From contig JAFJTR010000036.1 in NCBI GenBank assembly GCA_022559985.1, positions 214,826 through 278,825 on the forward strand: a stretch of 64,000 bases of DNA. Reading direction: 5' to 3'. The stretch is from Parastagonospora avenae f. sp. tritici 18332-5. Its lineage: Eukaryota; Ascomycota; Dothideomycetes; Pleosporales; Phaeosphaeriaceae. The notes below the pieces were generated by a model that did no database searches, was not told where the DNA came from, and was given only the letters and a program-made list of their open reading frames with translations. How positions within the stretch are numbered: position 1 is the stretch's first letter; every line of letters begins with the position of its first letter. Below are positions 11,291 through 23,577 of this stretch, in pieces. The position numbers and the translations under genes are program-made.

Positions 11291-13524
11291 ATGGCGATCG
11301 AACAATTGTACGAGCGATGTATCCGATTGCCTATCACACCGCACGAACTTGCCCTGGTTATGTCAAAAATGCTTGATAAACCCTCGATAATGACGTGGTC
11401 CGAATACATCGGGAATATCGAGGGATTGGAGCCAGATGAATGCGCGTTCTGCTTGTTGCTGCAAGAATCGTTAGCTGATCTAGTTCAAGAGTGCTTAATA
11501 AAAAGAACTCAATACACATCCTGAGCTGCATTCACTACGAGCCTAGGCTATGATAAAATAGACGAAACGATACGACATTTCATATTGCTGCCTTCGTCGA
11601 ACGGCCCGTCCGAAAAGATGGCAGAGTGCTTCCGCAGCTATTGCTGGAGTTTCGATCGGAAAAGGGCTACATGGCTAAATGGCTATCGCTTATACTAACA
11701 CGTGATGTAAGGAACACAGAGCTTCTTGTCCAAAGACCGACTCGTGCCATCGATGCAAGCAAGGTAGATTGGGACGTCGTGAGAAATTGGCTCTGCGACT
11801 GTGACGCAATGCACCCAGCGTGCACAGTCAATGATTTAGACGAGCAACCACTTCCAGGCTTTCAGGTTATCGATTACAAGACCTGGGATATAACACCTTC
11901 GTCTTCTTACTGCAAATATGCAGCACTTAGCTATGTTTGGGGCCTCTCGGGCTGCGCCCAGGACCATTTCCACCAAGAGCTAAAACACCAAGCTCCACAG
12001 ACCATCAAGGACGCGATTTTGTGCACTCAAGCTTTGGGGCTGCAATAACTCTGGGTCGGGCGTTATTGTATTGATCAAGAGGATCCCGGAACTAAGCACA
12101 GTATCATTCAGCGAATGGATCAAGTCTATCGTAATGCAAGCAATACCATTGTCAACGCTGCAGGAGAAGGGCCCGATTGTGGCTTGCCGGGTGTGTCCGA
12201 TTGCCCACGTGTGGAACAAAGGTTTTTGGAAGTTCATGGCGTGCGATACTTCACGCTACCTTGTCCGAAGCTGGACTTGGTTCAATCTTCGTGGGCTCAA
12301 CGGGGCTGTATATCTCCTTCTGTAGATTGGAAGAGAAACGTACTGACTCTATTGGCTATAGGGACATATCAGGAGGGTCTACTCTCCCGTCGGAGAATCC
12401 TGTTCAGTAAACATCAAGTCTCCTTCCGGTGCTTACGTACTCATGGATGTGAAGCCATACCTGGAATTTACAAGCTGATTGAGCCTAGTTGGACCAGGAA
12501 GGTATTGAGTATCGATGAAAGGAGTCAGATGCAGGCTTTCCCGATCCTGCTTAATGCACCAACGGACTGGCTCGAGCTTTCTTCCAGAGACCCGACACTG
12601 ACAGCATGGATTGCCAGACGGATCAATGAGTATATTGGGCGATCTTTGTCGTGCGAACCCGACATACTGAACGCGTTTATGGGTGTGCTTCGCCAGGCAT
12701 GGTTCTTACCCGAGCCGATCTACCACTTTTGGGGTTTGCCGTTCCTCTCAGAATCTACCAGCGATGAACCAACGAAGTCGGATGTCTTGAGGGCGATAAT
12801 GTGGCAAGCACAACATGTGTCTCAGCTCCGTGGGCCGGTTTTAGCTTCGAGGAGGGACACATTCTCTTCCTGGACGTGGGCTGGTTGGCGGAATCCGGGT
12901 GAATTCTGCACGAGCAGAGTCCAGCGACTTGAAGGTGGCATCACACTTGAGGATGGGGACAGCACGCGATTAGACCTCCAGAAGTACATGTCCAGAATGT
13001 ATAGCTCGTGGAATATGCTCGCATTTAAACCTGTACTGTATGTTACAGGCTGGTTTGCTGCCATACACTTTGCGTTCAAGTCTTTTAGGATGGTGAGACG
13101 TGTTGCTGCATTTACGAGAGGGGCAAATGGTGTGGAAGAGGGAGATGACAAGTTCTCATTTGCCCGAGTCGAATTCATCCATGGGGATGCGTACTTGGAA
13201 TCGCTTACTCAAGGAAAGTCTCAACCCCCTCTCACCAAGTGGCTCGCGATCATGTTCACACAGACGAAGAACACGGACAACAGCGATGGGACGATTTCCA
13301 ACGCTCATGGGTTGCTTCTCAAAGAAACTCGAGATGGAGAGCTCGAGAAAGTGGTAGTGTTCAGTTTCTGTGTGGATGATTTACTACCTTCAGATCAAGC
13401 TCAAGTCGACAGGCGCAGGCCGCATGAAGCTTCCAAGTTTGCAGTACTATTATGGGTTTGGCGACGGCCTGGAAACCTTACGGGAACTTTAAGGGCTGAG
13501 TGGCAAACGATCAAGCTTTTCTGA
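11291..13524 (+). pseudogene. HET-domain (heterokaryon incompatibility) gene with in-frame stop
   Basis: HET proteins trigger cell death when unlike fungal strains fuse. The start ATG at 11291 leads into a Cys-containing N-terminal segment (ECAFCLLLQ). The HET core follows in one frame: YAALSYVWG, PQTIKDAI, LWVGRYCIDQ, a segment around IIQRMDQVYRNAS, then GLPGVS. A GT-AG intron at 12308..12361 restores RGWTYQEGLLSRRRILF. The conserved block is interrupted at 12046..12048 by TAA just before LWVGRYCIDQ, where relatives usually have Tyr. No plausible intron removes this stop without deleting the motif. The junction between the first segment (ends 11524) and the second (open from 11557) also lacks a clear splice solution. 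I read it as a recently inactivated gene; a sequencing error would be the alternative. Confidence 0.75.
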
Positions 13525-13929
13525 AGATGTTCCTTATATCACTTTCTTCTTGGCTGTCAACAAATGTCGACAAAAGCCTTCAATCTACCAATGTCGAAAG
13601 CTGAATACGGTATGTATCATCAGCATTTCAGATTATTTGTTTCACAGGATGTGCCCTATTCAATTTCATGTCTTCACATTCTGGTCGACTATTATGGCGA
13701 TGTGTGTGAATGTAGCCAGCCATCGAGTATGTCAAATTAAATTCTGCCATCTTCGCTTCCTCTTCCTTCAATCCTTCAATCTACAAGCAATATAGATATC
13801 ATACTTCCTGCCTACATGCACTTAAGCTATCAATTTGTCGAAAAAAACCGCAGCGATACATCTCTTAGCATCTCTCAGCATTCTGTACTGTACCCGACAA
13901 AGACAAATCACATCTGTTCACGAGCTATG
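13525..13929. other. Intergenic region, no gene seen
   Basis: AT-richer than the neighbouring housekeeping genes. Small ORFs occur but none has recognisable features. Confidence 0.3.
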
Positions 13930-14440
13930 TCTGCAGCTATATCGAAGGATACATCCATCATGGCCAACGGCATTGTTTCCAGTACTGAAGCAAGCGGCGG
14001 CGTCGCATCTACCGAAGTTCACCATGGGGATGATCATGCCTCCCGCGCAGCCAAGATGAAGGCTATGACGTCTCTGTATGCTGCAGCTTCATGAGACCAC
14101 AGTCTTTCGTCCATGGAATAGGATAGCTTGGTGGCAGCATATGATGAGCAGGACTTGGAACATGATTACAGGATGTTCCCGCGGTCAGCATGGCCTGATG
14201 GCGTGCCATATCCCAACATGGTGGCACTTGCGCTTTGGGTCGAGGTAGAATGGAAATGAGGGAACATGTGGATGTGCTAAGAAGGGGGACCTCTTGAGGA
14301 ACACAGTGGCACTGTACTTGTGGAAGGGCATTTTCGCTGACTTTGAGAAAGATATCCTTGGCGCAGAGCGAATGGGTGTTATGCGATGTACTCAAACATC
14401 TCTATTGATTGTCGTTTTCCAGATCATTCGACCATGTCAT
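13927..14440 (+). pseudogene. Degraded coding-like stretch, family not recognised
   Basis: One frame reads from an ATG at 13927 (MSAAISKD...) through KMKAMTSLYAAAS, then past TGA (14092) and TAG into a coding-like stretch including DEQDLEHDYRMF and a PWPDGVPYPN-like motif (SAWPDGVPYPNMVALALWVE). After another stop the similarity to coding sequence continues in a shifted frame (GDLLRNTVALYLWKG, FADFEKDILGAERMGVM). The pattern of readable segments broken by stops and a frame change near a run of G suggests a decayed gene. No family is recognised and the borders are approximate. Confidence 0.35.
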
Positions 14441-14574
14441 ATGCCCAGAAGCAATTATTTGCTGCTTGCTCCTGTACGTGAGGATGGTTCTGATCCATCA
14501 CACATATAACATGCTCATCCGTGAGCCCAGCATCTTCTTACATACTCACTCACATTCTCCACTACCTACTCTTA

Positions 14575-14990
14575 ATGTCGAACCACCCCACAATCACCGA
14601 CTCTGCCCGCATCAAATGCAAGATCGACCGCTACAACGAGTAGACAAATCGTGCTATTGAGAAGCTCCGAGTCCAGGAAGCAGACATCAATGCTAGGAAG
14701 ATAGCCGTAGAGAAGGCAAAGGGCACAGATAATTCGGACCCTTCGTGGATGCAACAGCAGACACAAGCCATCGACGCACTTCAGCAACAGTTCATGAAAG
14801 ATCAAGCAAAGATAAATGCTGCTCAGATGAAGAAGGAGCAGGCTGCAGGGCTCTATCGCAGGAACAGGCTGCAGTGCTCTATCACAGGAGCATGGAAAGG
14901 AAGCTAGACGAGATGGAGGCGGAGTTGCTGTCGACGGTCTTGGAACACATGGAAAGGGTTGGGAAGGAATTGGAATCTCAGGATGCCTGA
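14575..14990 (+). pseudogene. Small coiled-coil protein gene, disrupted
   Basis: An ATG at 14575 opens a frame rich in Gln, Lys and Glu (for example NRAIEKLRVQEADINARK, QQQFMKDQAKINAAQ) that would form a coiled coil of about 130 residues. It is broken twice. TAG stands at 14641..14643 after RYNE. A 26-bp tandem duplication (14839..14864 and 14865..14890, 3 mismatches) shifts the frame; one copy fewer would join KKEQAA directly to VLYHRSMERKLDEM and run to the TGA at 14988. No known family is recognised. Confidence 0.5.
14839..14890. repeat. 26-bp tandem duplication
   Basis: Two adjacent 26-bp units starting CAGGCTGCAG differ at three positions. Since 26 is not a multiple of 3, the extra unit explains the frame change in the surrounding coiled-coil pseudogene. 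Confidence 0.85.
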
Positions 14991-15575
14991 CTCTGAGGAG
15001 TCCTCATGGGTTTCGAGTTTTCAAAGCATAGCCAGAAACCCGCGGGGAGACTCTTGAAGACAAGCCGGTGGCTCTTTTACTCATGCTCTTGTGAATTAGC
15101 TGCCAATCCAGGATAGTCGAGCCACGTCAGACTTCATAATGTTTTCCAACATCATTACTCTCTCAACATGTTAACATTCACTAGCTTTAATATTCACCTC
15201 TCCTTCTATCACCCGAACATCCCTCTATTCTAATTTCTCATATGCGATACCGACTTTCCACAAGTCGTTTCTAATACCTCATACAGTAGCCTGGTGGTTT
15301 TCAAAGACCTCGAACTTGAGCTGAGATATAGAGTGAAAAGTTTTGACGAGAGACAGGCTCGTGTCTACCGCGCACTTATTTAGGTCGTATTCCCTAACAC
15401 ATGCCATCCACTCCCCACTCCTGGCTGCACAGAAACAGCACGATGCGTTGCCGCACATATACATCCCCACACACACTCGAAAACATCACTCCTACACACA
15501 TACTCATGTTTGGACTCAACAGTACTGATGCCATTTTGATCCCCCAACACAAAAACGCCACTAATGCTAGCATAT
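14991..15575. other. Intergenic region upstream of the BMS1 3' end
   Basis: No gene is supported. The part near 15580-15700 is C-rich on this strand because it encodes the Gly/Arg/Lys-rich tail of Bms1 on the other strand. Confidence 0.35.
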
Positions 15576-18500
15576 CTACTTCCTCCTCTTCCCCCCACCC
15601 CCACCCCTCCCTCCACCCTCTCCCTCACCCTGAAACCTCCTCTTCTTCCCCTCCCTCTCCCAATACTCCTGCTTCTCCCTCTTCTCCCTACCTTCCCTCT
15701 TCTCCTCATTCTCGCGCACCTTACTCCTATACCCCTCCTTCCGCTCATCCTGTTTCTTGCGCCTCTTCTCCACCTTATCATTCCTAATCGCCACAACCTG
15801 ATCCATGAGCCGCCGTGCCTTCTTCTCCTCGCCGCCCAACACAACCGCGCGTTTCTGCAGATACGTGGGTTGGCGCTGGGGCTTCATGACGGGGGCCTGG
15901 GATTTGAAGGGTAAGTTTGCGGCGAGTTTGCGCGGGATGCGCAGGGGGTTGAAGACGCGGGTGGGGCGGTCGATGGGGCGGTATGCGGAGTTTTTGTCGG
16001 CGGGCGTGGGAAGGGAGAGTTCGTGGCGGACGACGCCCGTGAGGCGCATGCCGTTCCAGCCTGTGCTTTCGCCGGCGTCTTTTTGCTCGGCGGACGGCGG
16101 GGTGAGCAGGTCGGTCACGGTGTTGTAGAAGCGGCGCGGCTTGATGGGGTACCAGGCGCGCAGGAAGACGATGTCGCTCATGAGGATTTTGTCTTCGAAG
16201 GTGGCGCGGAAGTTTCCTTCGGGTTTGGAGAGGGCGCGCTTGATTTGGCCGCGGACGCCGGAGACGGTGCGGATGGAGGCGCCTTCGAATTTGGCGATTT
16301 CGAGGGACGATTTGAACATGTCTTTGATGAAGGCGGTGTTTTTGAAGATCTTGTAGGGGTGGCCGGTGAGCTTGAGCTTCTTGACGATTTCAGTTGATTC
16401 GTCGACGTTCAAGACCACACCTGTGGCGCTGATCCGGAAGCCAGGTGTCTTGTTGCTGAGGCTTTGAAGGCAGACAAAACCAGTGTTGGGTGCGACGAGA
16501 GGGCCGTAGAATGTGCCGAAGCAATGCATATGCTCAGGCGTATACTTGAGCATGCGGTTGCGCGTCCGCGAATCTGATATACTGTAGATCGGTGTAGTCT
16601 GGAACCGCCTCCATCCGAGCGAGAAGATGAGAGGATCATTTGTCTTGAGGATCTTCTTGTGCCATCTGTGACGCTTGATGCGTATTTGGACAAAGCCGAA
16701 TCGCTCCTCTGTCGGAGTCAAGCCGCCGATGAGAACGGGGAATCGGGGATTGAAGTGTGCGGAGAACTCGTATGGTACGTTCTCAAGAACGATCCGGACG
16801 TACGTACCAGCCTTGTGACCTTCGACGCGGACACGCGACAGCTCATCCAGTTGGTCGAACTCAGCGCGGTTGATGTCCAACTGCTTCTGAATCATAGCCT
16901 TTTGCGCATCATACCAGTCGTCCTCGCCAAACTCTTCTTCTTGCGCGGCGCCTTCTTTGCGTCCATCAGCTTTGTCGTTCATGAAGCCTTCGCGATCTTC
17001 TTCCTCGAACCGAAGCTTCAGCTCTTCTTTTCGCTTAGCATTACGTTCTCGCTCTTCCTCGATAGTCTTGGCTGCTTCGTCCACTTCTGGTTTGGATTCC
17101 TCTCCGCCGAACTTCTCGCCCGTCTCGAGATCCTCAAACTCGCCATCACCCTCATCATCTTCATCGAAGCCTTCAAAGTCGTCTTCGTTCTCCTCTTCGC
17201 CATCGCCACCCTTGCCATTCATGTGTCCGGTGGCGAATCGACTCCGTAGAGCGTCGATGTTATCCTCGTCCTCCCATCGTTCCGCTAGCGCTTCATAGTC
17301 GAATCTCGGGATGTATCGATCCTCGGCATTTGCAGTGTCTTCGGTCTTGGACTTCTTGAAGAAGCCATCATCTGCGTCTTCATCGTCCTCAATATCTTCC
17401 TCCACTTTTGCGCCACTCCACTTCTTGATTACGTCTGTGGGCGCAAGGTCGAGGTTATACATTATCTTGGCAAGGTCTGTTATGCGGTATGCTCGTTTCT
17501 GTCCATGCAACTTCGCGGCGTTTTCACGGAGGTTGTCCTTCCATCGCAGTGCGCCTTCTTTGTCGCTGTCTTCCTCTTCTGAGTCGGAATCGCCTTCTTC
17601 CAAGTCGCTCAAGTCGCGCTCGTCTCCAGATATTGAACCAAGATCAGAGTCACTGTCTGCAAATGCGACCTCTTCAGCTGCATCGCCATTCTGATCAGAC
17701 TCTTTTCGCGCAAACTTGGGCTTGCCGTTTGCCGCGCCGTTGGTGTCGAGAAATCCGGTGTCATCCTCATCCTCCGAGCCACTAGCACCCTGTTGCAACT
17801 CTTCATCGTCACTGTCAATGCCATCAAGATCTGCGTCGTCGATCTCCTCAGCTTCCGCAGCTCTTGCCTTTCGTTGTGACCGGCGCCCAGTATCCTCAGC
17901 ATCATCCTCAATCTTATCAACCAGCTTGCCGCCACTGAACAGTCTGAAGCCCCGGTCATCTTCACCGAGCATTTTTCGCCCGCCTTGGAGGTTGACCATC
18001 ATCTGCTCGCCGAGTCCGCGCTCCGCATAGTCGACGTGGGGATCAAACGTTGAAGTTTTGACATCGATGTACACCGCATCTTTATCAACTAGCACACCAC
18101 CAACATCCGACATGGGCGCATAAAGAATCTTCTGCTTCTCACCCAATCTCGTGCGCTTCTTCTTTCCCGTCATCTTCTCGCCCTGTTTTTCCGCGAATGG
18201 CGTCGGACACGGATCCGGCAGCGCCTCCGTTGACGTGACCGTCAGATCACCCACACCAGGTATATGCACTCGCGATCCACCTGCCGGAAAATTTGTGCCA
18301 CGAAGGTATCCATACAGCGCGACCGTGCGATCGCACTTGGGATTCTGCTCCATGTCCGTCGGCGGCGTGATATCCAGGAAGCAATCCGCCAGACAATACG
18401 GATGACTATTCCTCCACACCAGCGGCCTGGGATTTTTCATTACGCTCAAGAACCTGCTGAGATTCATGATTTCTCTGTCCGGGTATCGTCCATTGACTAC

Positions 18501-19168
18501 TCCAGACAGGTAGAAGAGTTTCGCGCCCTGGTACAGCTCGCTCCAGAATCTGTGCTTGAGGCGCTTCTTCTGCAATTTGAGCGCTTCTTGCTTGCGAAAC
18601 AAATCCAGATGCGTTAGTATGCCGAATACGTTTCCTGGCATACCGCTCGCGCTGAGTACGTTCAAGAACTCCATCGTCTCCATTTCAAAGCCGTAGTTGC
18701 CGTCGATCATCAGCAGCACGATATCCACTACTTTCGCAATGTCGATCATGCTGGCGAGCGAATCGGCGGGACATTCTATGAACGTGAGGCGTCGCCGCTT
18801 GGACGTGACGACTGTCAGCGGCCCGCTCGGCGTCGAGAGGGTTTGCTTCGTGTACCGCCGGATGAGCGACTTGATCAGGGTGGTTTTGCCTACGCCAGGC
18901 GGACCGACGACGCCGACGATGATTGGGGGAGCTTCTTCGGGGAGGCGGTCGACGAGCGGAACGTGGAGGCGCTTTTCTTTGACCTGTATCCATCTATTAG
19001 CATTACAATAGTATAGGAAGTAAACAGATAACGTACATCGTGTGAGCGCGCAGCAGTCTTCTGCAATCGTCCCGGCGCCGCATACGCAAACGCCTTCGGA
19101 TTCGGACCGCCGGTATGCGCTTTCTTCTCCTTCGTCGTCCGATGCGGACGATTCCCTTGGTCGGCCAT
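15576..19168 (-). CDS. BMS1: Ribosome biogenesis GTPase Bms1
   Basis: Exons 19037..19168 and 15576..18983 encode 1179 aa (yeast Bms1 is 1183). The N-terminus is basic and contains GPNPKAFAYAAPGRLQ. The P-loop GPPGVGKT is at residues 71-78, followed by the switch and IDGNYGFEMETMEF segments of the GTPase domain. A long acidic central region (many DDED/EEED runs) precedes the conserved C-terminal block (FGTFYGPLVAPNTGF; GHPYKIFKNTAFIKDMF), and the tail is Lys/Arg/Gly-rich. Bms1 with Rcl1 and U3 snoRNP matures the 40S subunit in the nucleolus. The 53-bp intron has GTACGT and CAG; without it the P-loop would be lost. The gene is divergent from the proteinase-inhibitor gene at 19528. Confidence 0.96.
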
Positions 19169-19433
19169 GGCTCCCTCACTATTTCAATGCGCGAAGCCGT
19201 GAAAAAAGTGACTTCTCCCGCGGCGATGCGCCTGCGTCCCAAAATTTCGACGCTAGGCCGGCGCGCTAATATTGCTGCAGGGATGGCGTTATCGATAAGG
19301 ACGCGGTTGGCAGTGGGTGGTGGGGCATCATGGCCTCGTGTGCTGGGACACGCACGTCATCAGCGTTTATCCAAGGCTTTAGGGGATTGTGCAGGGTGGA
19401 GTGGGCTGAGAGAAGCCTGGAACGTGGGTAGGG

Positions 19434-19441
19434 TATATAAA
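19434..19441 (+). promoter_or_regulatory. TATA box of the I9 inhibitor gene
   Basis: TATATAAA lies 87 bp upstream of the ATG at 19528 in the 359-bp BMS1/inhibitor divergent region, followed by a CA-rich leader. Confidence 0.5.
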
Positions 19442-19527
19442 CATCGTTCTTGATCCTGCTGTGTCTGTGCTCATTACACTTCAACAACTACGACTGACTC
19501 ACTTGCACCCAACACTACTCATTCAAA

Positions 19528-19844
19528 ATGCCTCAGTACAACGTGCATATCCCTCCTCGCTTTATGTTTGGTGCTGCCTGTCTAACATGAGTACTAGATT
19601 ACCCTCGCCAAGGACGCGTCCAACGACGACCTTGAGAAGGCCAAGCAGCACGTCAAGGATCAGGGCGGCGAAATCGTCAGCGAGTTCTCTCTCATCAAGG
19701 GCTTCACGTATGTTTCCTCTCATCTTCCCCATATTGCAGATACTGACAGAACACAGTGCCAAGGTCCCCGACGATGCCGTCTCGACGCTCCAGTCCAACG
19801 ACAAGATCACCGTCGAGCACGACGGCGAGGTCAAGACGCAGTAG
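19528..19844 (+). CDS. Small I9-domain proteinase inhibitor (Pbi2-like)
   Basis: Three exons (19528..19542, 19598..19707, 19757..19844) encode 70 aa. The protein reads MPQYN/ITLAKDAS..., with GGEIVSEFSLIKGFTAKVPDDAV, the core of the inhibitor I9 fold shared by subtilisin propeptides and the yeast proteinase B inhibitor Pbi2. It has no signal peptide, so a cytosolic inhibitor of vacuolar subtilases, as in yeast, is likely. Both introns are GT-AG with TCTAACATG and TACTGAC branch sites. The tiny first exon (5 codons) means that single-exon calls would miss this gene. It converges on the PDK gene with a 90-bp gap between stop codons. Confidence 0.9.
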
Positions 19845-19934
19845 GGCGTCACACTTCGAACGAGATGTGATAACGGCATGGGTGGAACTCTAGGCATATG
19901 ATAATGAATAGCATATGGTCATGACACAACATGT

Positions 19935-21440
19935 CTACCTCTTCTTTTCTTTCTCGTCTCCGTCTACTCTGCCCACGCCCCGCAAGCTGAGATACACATC
20001 CGTGCCCCAACCCCATAGACTCTGCACTGCTATGCCTCCGCCAAAGTACTCGGCATATGCTCTTCCAAGCGGTAGGCCGTATCCAAGCCCAGCAAGACTG
20101 TGTGCTCCGTCACCGCCAGGGCCGGACATAGCATTCAGTGCGTCCATGCCCGTGTGTGAGCTGTGCGAGCCGGATAAAGTGGACGAGGCTTGGGCGTCGT
20201 TGAATGTCGTGAAGCTGTAGTCCCATATGTGATGGAGATTATCGGGCGAGATGCCACCGCCACGGTCACGTATGCGGATCGTGACGCCAGGCGTAGAGTG
20301 CTTGAGGGGCAGAATGTTCGAATCGACATTCGCAGCGGCGTTTCCGTGCAGGCCAGTAAAAGCGTGCGATGCTACGTCCGCGTTGCCCTGATCAACATTC
20401 TCGACGCGCCTCTTAGCCAGATCTTCTAAATCCTTCTCCCCGGTATCTTCTGGCAGTAGCTCTGGCAGCGGGGCGATTGTGACTTCAATCGGCTCACGCT
20501 CCATGCCGCTCTCGACCGTCGCGCGGAACGCATTCTTCAGCAGTTCCGTGATTATATATTCCAGATGGACCGGGACGTGTGCGAAGGTGTAGTCTGGCTC
20601 GCCGTTGATGACAACCGTGGGTCGTACGCCATATTTGAGCTCGCAGATTTCGCCAACGGTATTTGCGCAGTGCTCGACGATTGTGGCAGGCTTGAGCTTG
20701 GTGTCAATAACGCCAATATAGCCTGCGCTGTCTTCTGTCTCTTGCATGGCCTCGTTATGCGGCTGACTCGAGAAATGTAGCGAGAGATGCTGCTCTGCGA
20801 TCAAGCGCGTGCCGATTCTGGCCCGCAGATGTTCGTCTAAGAAGCGCGTCACATCCTTGGGCTGTATGTACTTTCGCGCTTCGAGAAAACCTCTTGCCAG
20901 TATGCTTATGGTGTTCGCGTGTGTTTGCACCAGGTCAGCCATGACCTCGGTGAACTTCACCTCCTCTTCCAGCGTCTTTATCTCGTGCTCCGCCCATGGT
21001 AGCAATGTAGACAGACTGTGTATGTAGTTCGAGTGTATCTTCGACACATGTGGATTCGAGACGACGATGAAGGGCAAGTTTCGGAGCGACTGTATGCGGT
21101 GCGCAAGTCGTGCGGGTAGGATTGAGAGCGTAAAGTTTGCAGAGGTCAGCAGTTGCTGAGTTGTAAGTGGTGGTCTTCCATGTCTATCACGCGACTCCGT
21201 TAATTCTTGACCGAAGCAAGAGGGCGTGTTAGGGGCTTACTTGACCAGGTCGGCAAGCGTCAGAGGATGTAACGGCAGGCTCGCCAACCGAGAAATGTCG
21301 TTGTCCGTCACAGTCTCGGTGTGCAGTTTGCGGCTCTGTACCCTCGCGAACGGGCAGCTCCTTGTCCTTCGAACTGTGCGGGGGCAGCACAGCCGTATGA
21401 TGTGCGATTGGATAATCAGCGGTCGCTGAATGTGTGCCAT
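19935..21440 (-). CDS. Mitochondrial PDK-family protein kinase (pyruvate / branched-chain dehydrogenase kinase)
   Basis: Exons 21241..21440 and 19935..21183 encode 482 aa. The N-terminus is Arg-rich and hydroxylated, fitting a mitochondrial presequence. Conserved blocks include LVKHGRPPLT across the splice, then helices of the PDK N-domain, the GHKL ATPase N-box (ELLKNAFRAT), the G1 box (RDRGGGI) and the G2 box (GLGYGLPLGRAYAEYFGG). These kinases phosphorylate Ser of the E1 alpha subunit and switch off pyruvate or branched-chain ketoacid dehydrogenase in the matrix. Which of the two substrates applies cannot be decided here. The intron (21184..21240) is GT-AG. A Ser/Gly-rich insert lies before the G2 box. 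Confidence 0.9.
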
Positions 21441-23577
21441 TGTTGCTTCAAATCGATAATTTCATCTTTTCGGGGTCCTTCTCAATCATTCAGTCGGGCG
21501 CGATAGACACCACGATGCTGGGTTCCGAAGCTTGCTGCGTATGTCGCCTGGGAGTCGAAAGTGCGTGCCTCGTAAAGTAGATGATTTGCAAACGCCGATA
21601 TATCGTGAATGTCGTAAAAAAGATATACTCTCTCCCTGGAGTGTCTAAGGCGCGCGAGCATTGGCGAAGCTTTTCCAAAGCTTGTGCGGGCAGATACGAG
21701 CTGCTAGAGCGGTGAGGAGAGGGTCCGATCACATGAACATCATCTGCCAACCTTACCCGCCTGCACACATCTACACCTATCTGGACATGTCGAAAGCAAA
21801 ACTACTGTCTGCGCGCGAAAAGGTGTATGCTGTTGGGAAAATACACAGATAGCGCAAACTAGTGACAATAGCAAGTGATGTAATTATTCGCTTTCGTCCA
21901 AAATCTCTGGAGCAAAAATACACAAAATGCCGCTCGAAACTGTGTAGCATTTGCATCAAGCAAGGGGTCTTCGTTTCTCACAACATTCATTACACTCAAT
22001 TCAAGAGTGCACTTGGTTGGCAAGTGCGGCGTATTGATGAAACCATCGATACTAACAGCTGGCCTAGGCAAGTGGACAAGGAAGTGAGGCTATCCAGGAG
22101 TGTTCATCGCCAGACCGTACCTTCGATGGCATGGTCACATGGAAATGTAACCTGCAGCAGCGGTGTTCTGCAAGTAACGTCGCAAACAGGACGCATTGGC
22201 GCAAGCGTACTGTGTAGAATCCGGGGTAGACATATCGATAAGTTGTGGGGATGCTCGAGCGTAAACTTGGAGGACGTGCTGTGGACTAGCGAAGCCTCTC
22301 GACACCTACATCTTGTCGACTACGACGGAAAAACCGCCAGGATGCAACAGAGTGCAGCTCAACCTATAGCCTGAAGCAATTCAAAGTTGTTTGTCGTCGC
22401 AATTGTAATGTATTGATGCCGTGTATAGCTTCAGGTTGGCAAATCACTCCGGCTACTTTCTGGCGTAGTTGGCAACCTGCAGTGAATGAATCTGCTCGCT
22501 CGAATGCAACGGATCGGGACCTCAAATCCCGTGCGTGCCGAGATATCGTACAGAACTTTGTCTAGACAGAGAAGCTAAGGCAGTGACCGCTTGACAGGTA
22601 CAAAGGAATGGCGTTACCCAACCAAGATTTCACGAAGGAGTCTCGACCTTCATGCGTGCCCCTATTAATCCGAAACCATGGGATACTGGGCAAAAGCGCG
22701 TAAGAATGTGGCAAACCATACTTTGGAACGTCGGAGCGAGCCAATTCAACGTCGCATAGACTTCGGCAGAATCGGGCAGGTACTGTAGCAGCCAGTCTGG
22801 AGCCTCCGCTCATGGCCGTAGCGTACAAACTCGGCAGGGCTGGGCGAACAGCTTCCGGTATACTTCAGCCGCAGGACTGCATAAGCAGCTGCTTACAACG
22901 AGCTGTGATGAAGTCAAGGACGCTTCTATCTGACCGTAAAGACCTCCAAACATGTGTAACTCATTCCGAGTGATCACGCCGAATGCACATTGTCATGGCC
23001 GTGGTCCCTGATCTTCGCGCTGCATAATCCGCGTTTCTCGACTTCCTGTTGGGCAAATGCCGTTGGCTGGGGTCGTTTACAAAGGCGGTCAGCGCGCATG
23101 TCGAAACTCGCCACAAATAGACGCCTTTTTGCAACGTGGGCTGCGACATGCCCGCCACCAAGAGTGGCTCCTCAGCAGCTGTTGGGGAAAAGTGCAGAAG
23201 CGAATGGAGGACCGAATAGTGGAGGAACTGGAGCAAAGCGGCAAGAGCGAAGTTTCTGGTTGTCAACGAGGGGCGATTCGTGTCTGTGGTTTGCGACTAT
23301 CCCCGGTCTCTCAAAGTGCAGGGCCCAACTGGCGCTAACGCTAATCTTATCGGCTTGCTCAAAATTTTGCCCACATAAGAAGTGCGCGCCCGCAGTGAGC
23401 GCCCCTACATATTCTCCCCTCACTTCTCTGGGACATCCCACAACTTCTTTCTTTGTTGTGTGCTTTACGGTAGCATAGAGGAGCTGCGAGTTACTGTTCT
23501 CGCTGCAGTGCACGCTTTGATACCCGAGAGATTTCATCTTTCACCGAAAAGTTTTTAGGCCCCGCACCAGTGCCTAT
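21441..23577. other. Large intergenic region upstream of eEF3, nothing recognised
   Basis: This 2.1 kb contains ORFs up to 170 codons (21862..22374), but none has a recognisable domain, signal peptide or convincing composition. It may be the extended promoter of eEF3 or hold an unrecognised non-coding gene. Confidence 0.35.

Noticed and set aside
21862..22374. 170-codon plus-strand ORF in the region upstream of eEF3
   Set aside because: No domain, signal or compositional support, and no good splice neighbours; could be real but I cannot support it.
22495..22560. Possible tRNA-like stem (CGGGACCTCAAATCCCG)
   Set aside because: No acceptor stem, D-arm or standard T-loop (TTCRANNC) can be arranged around it.
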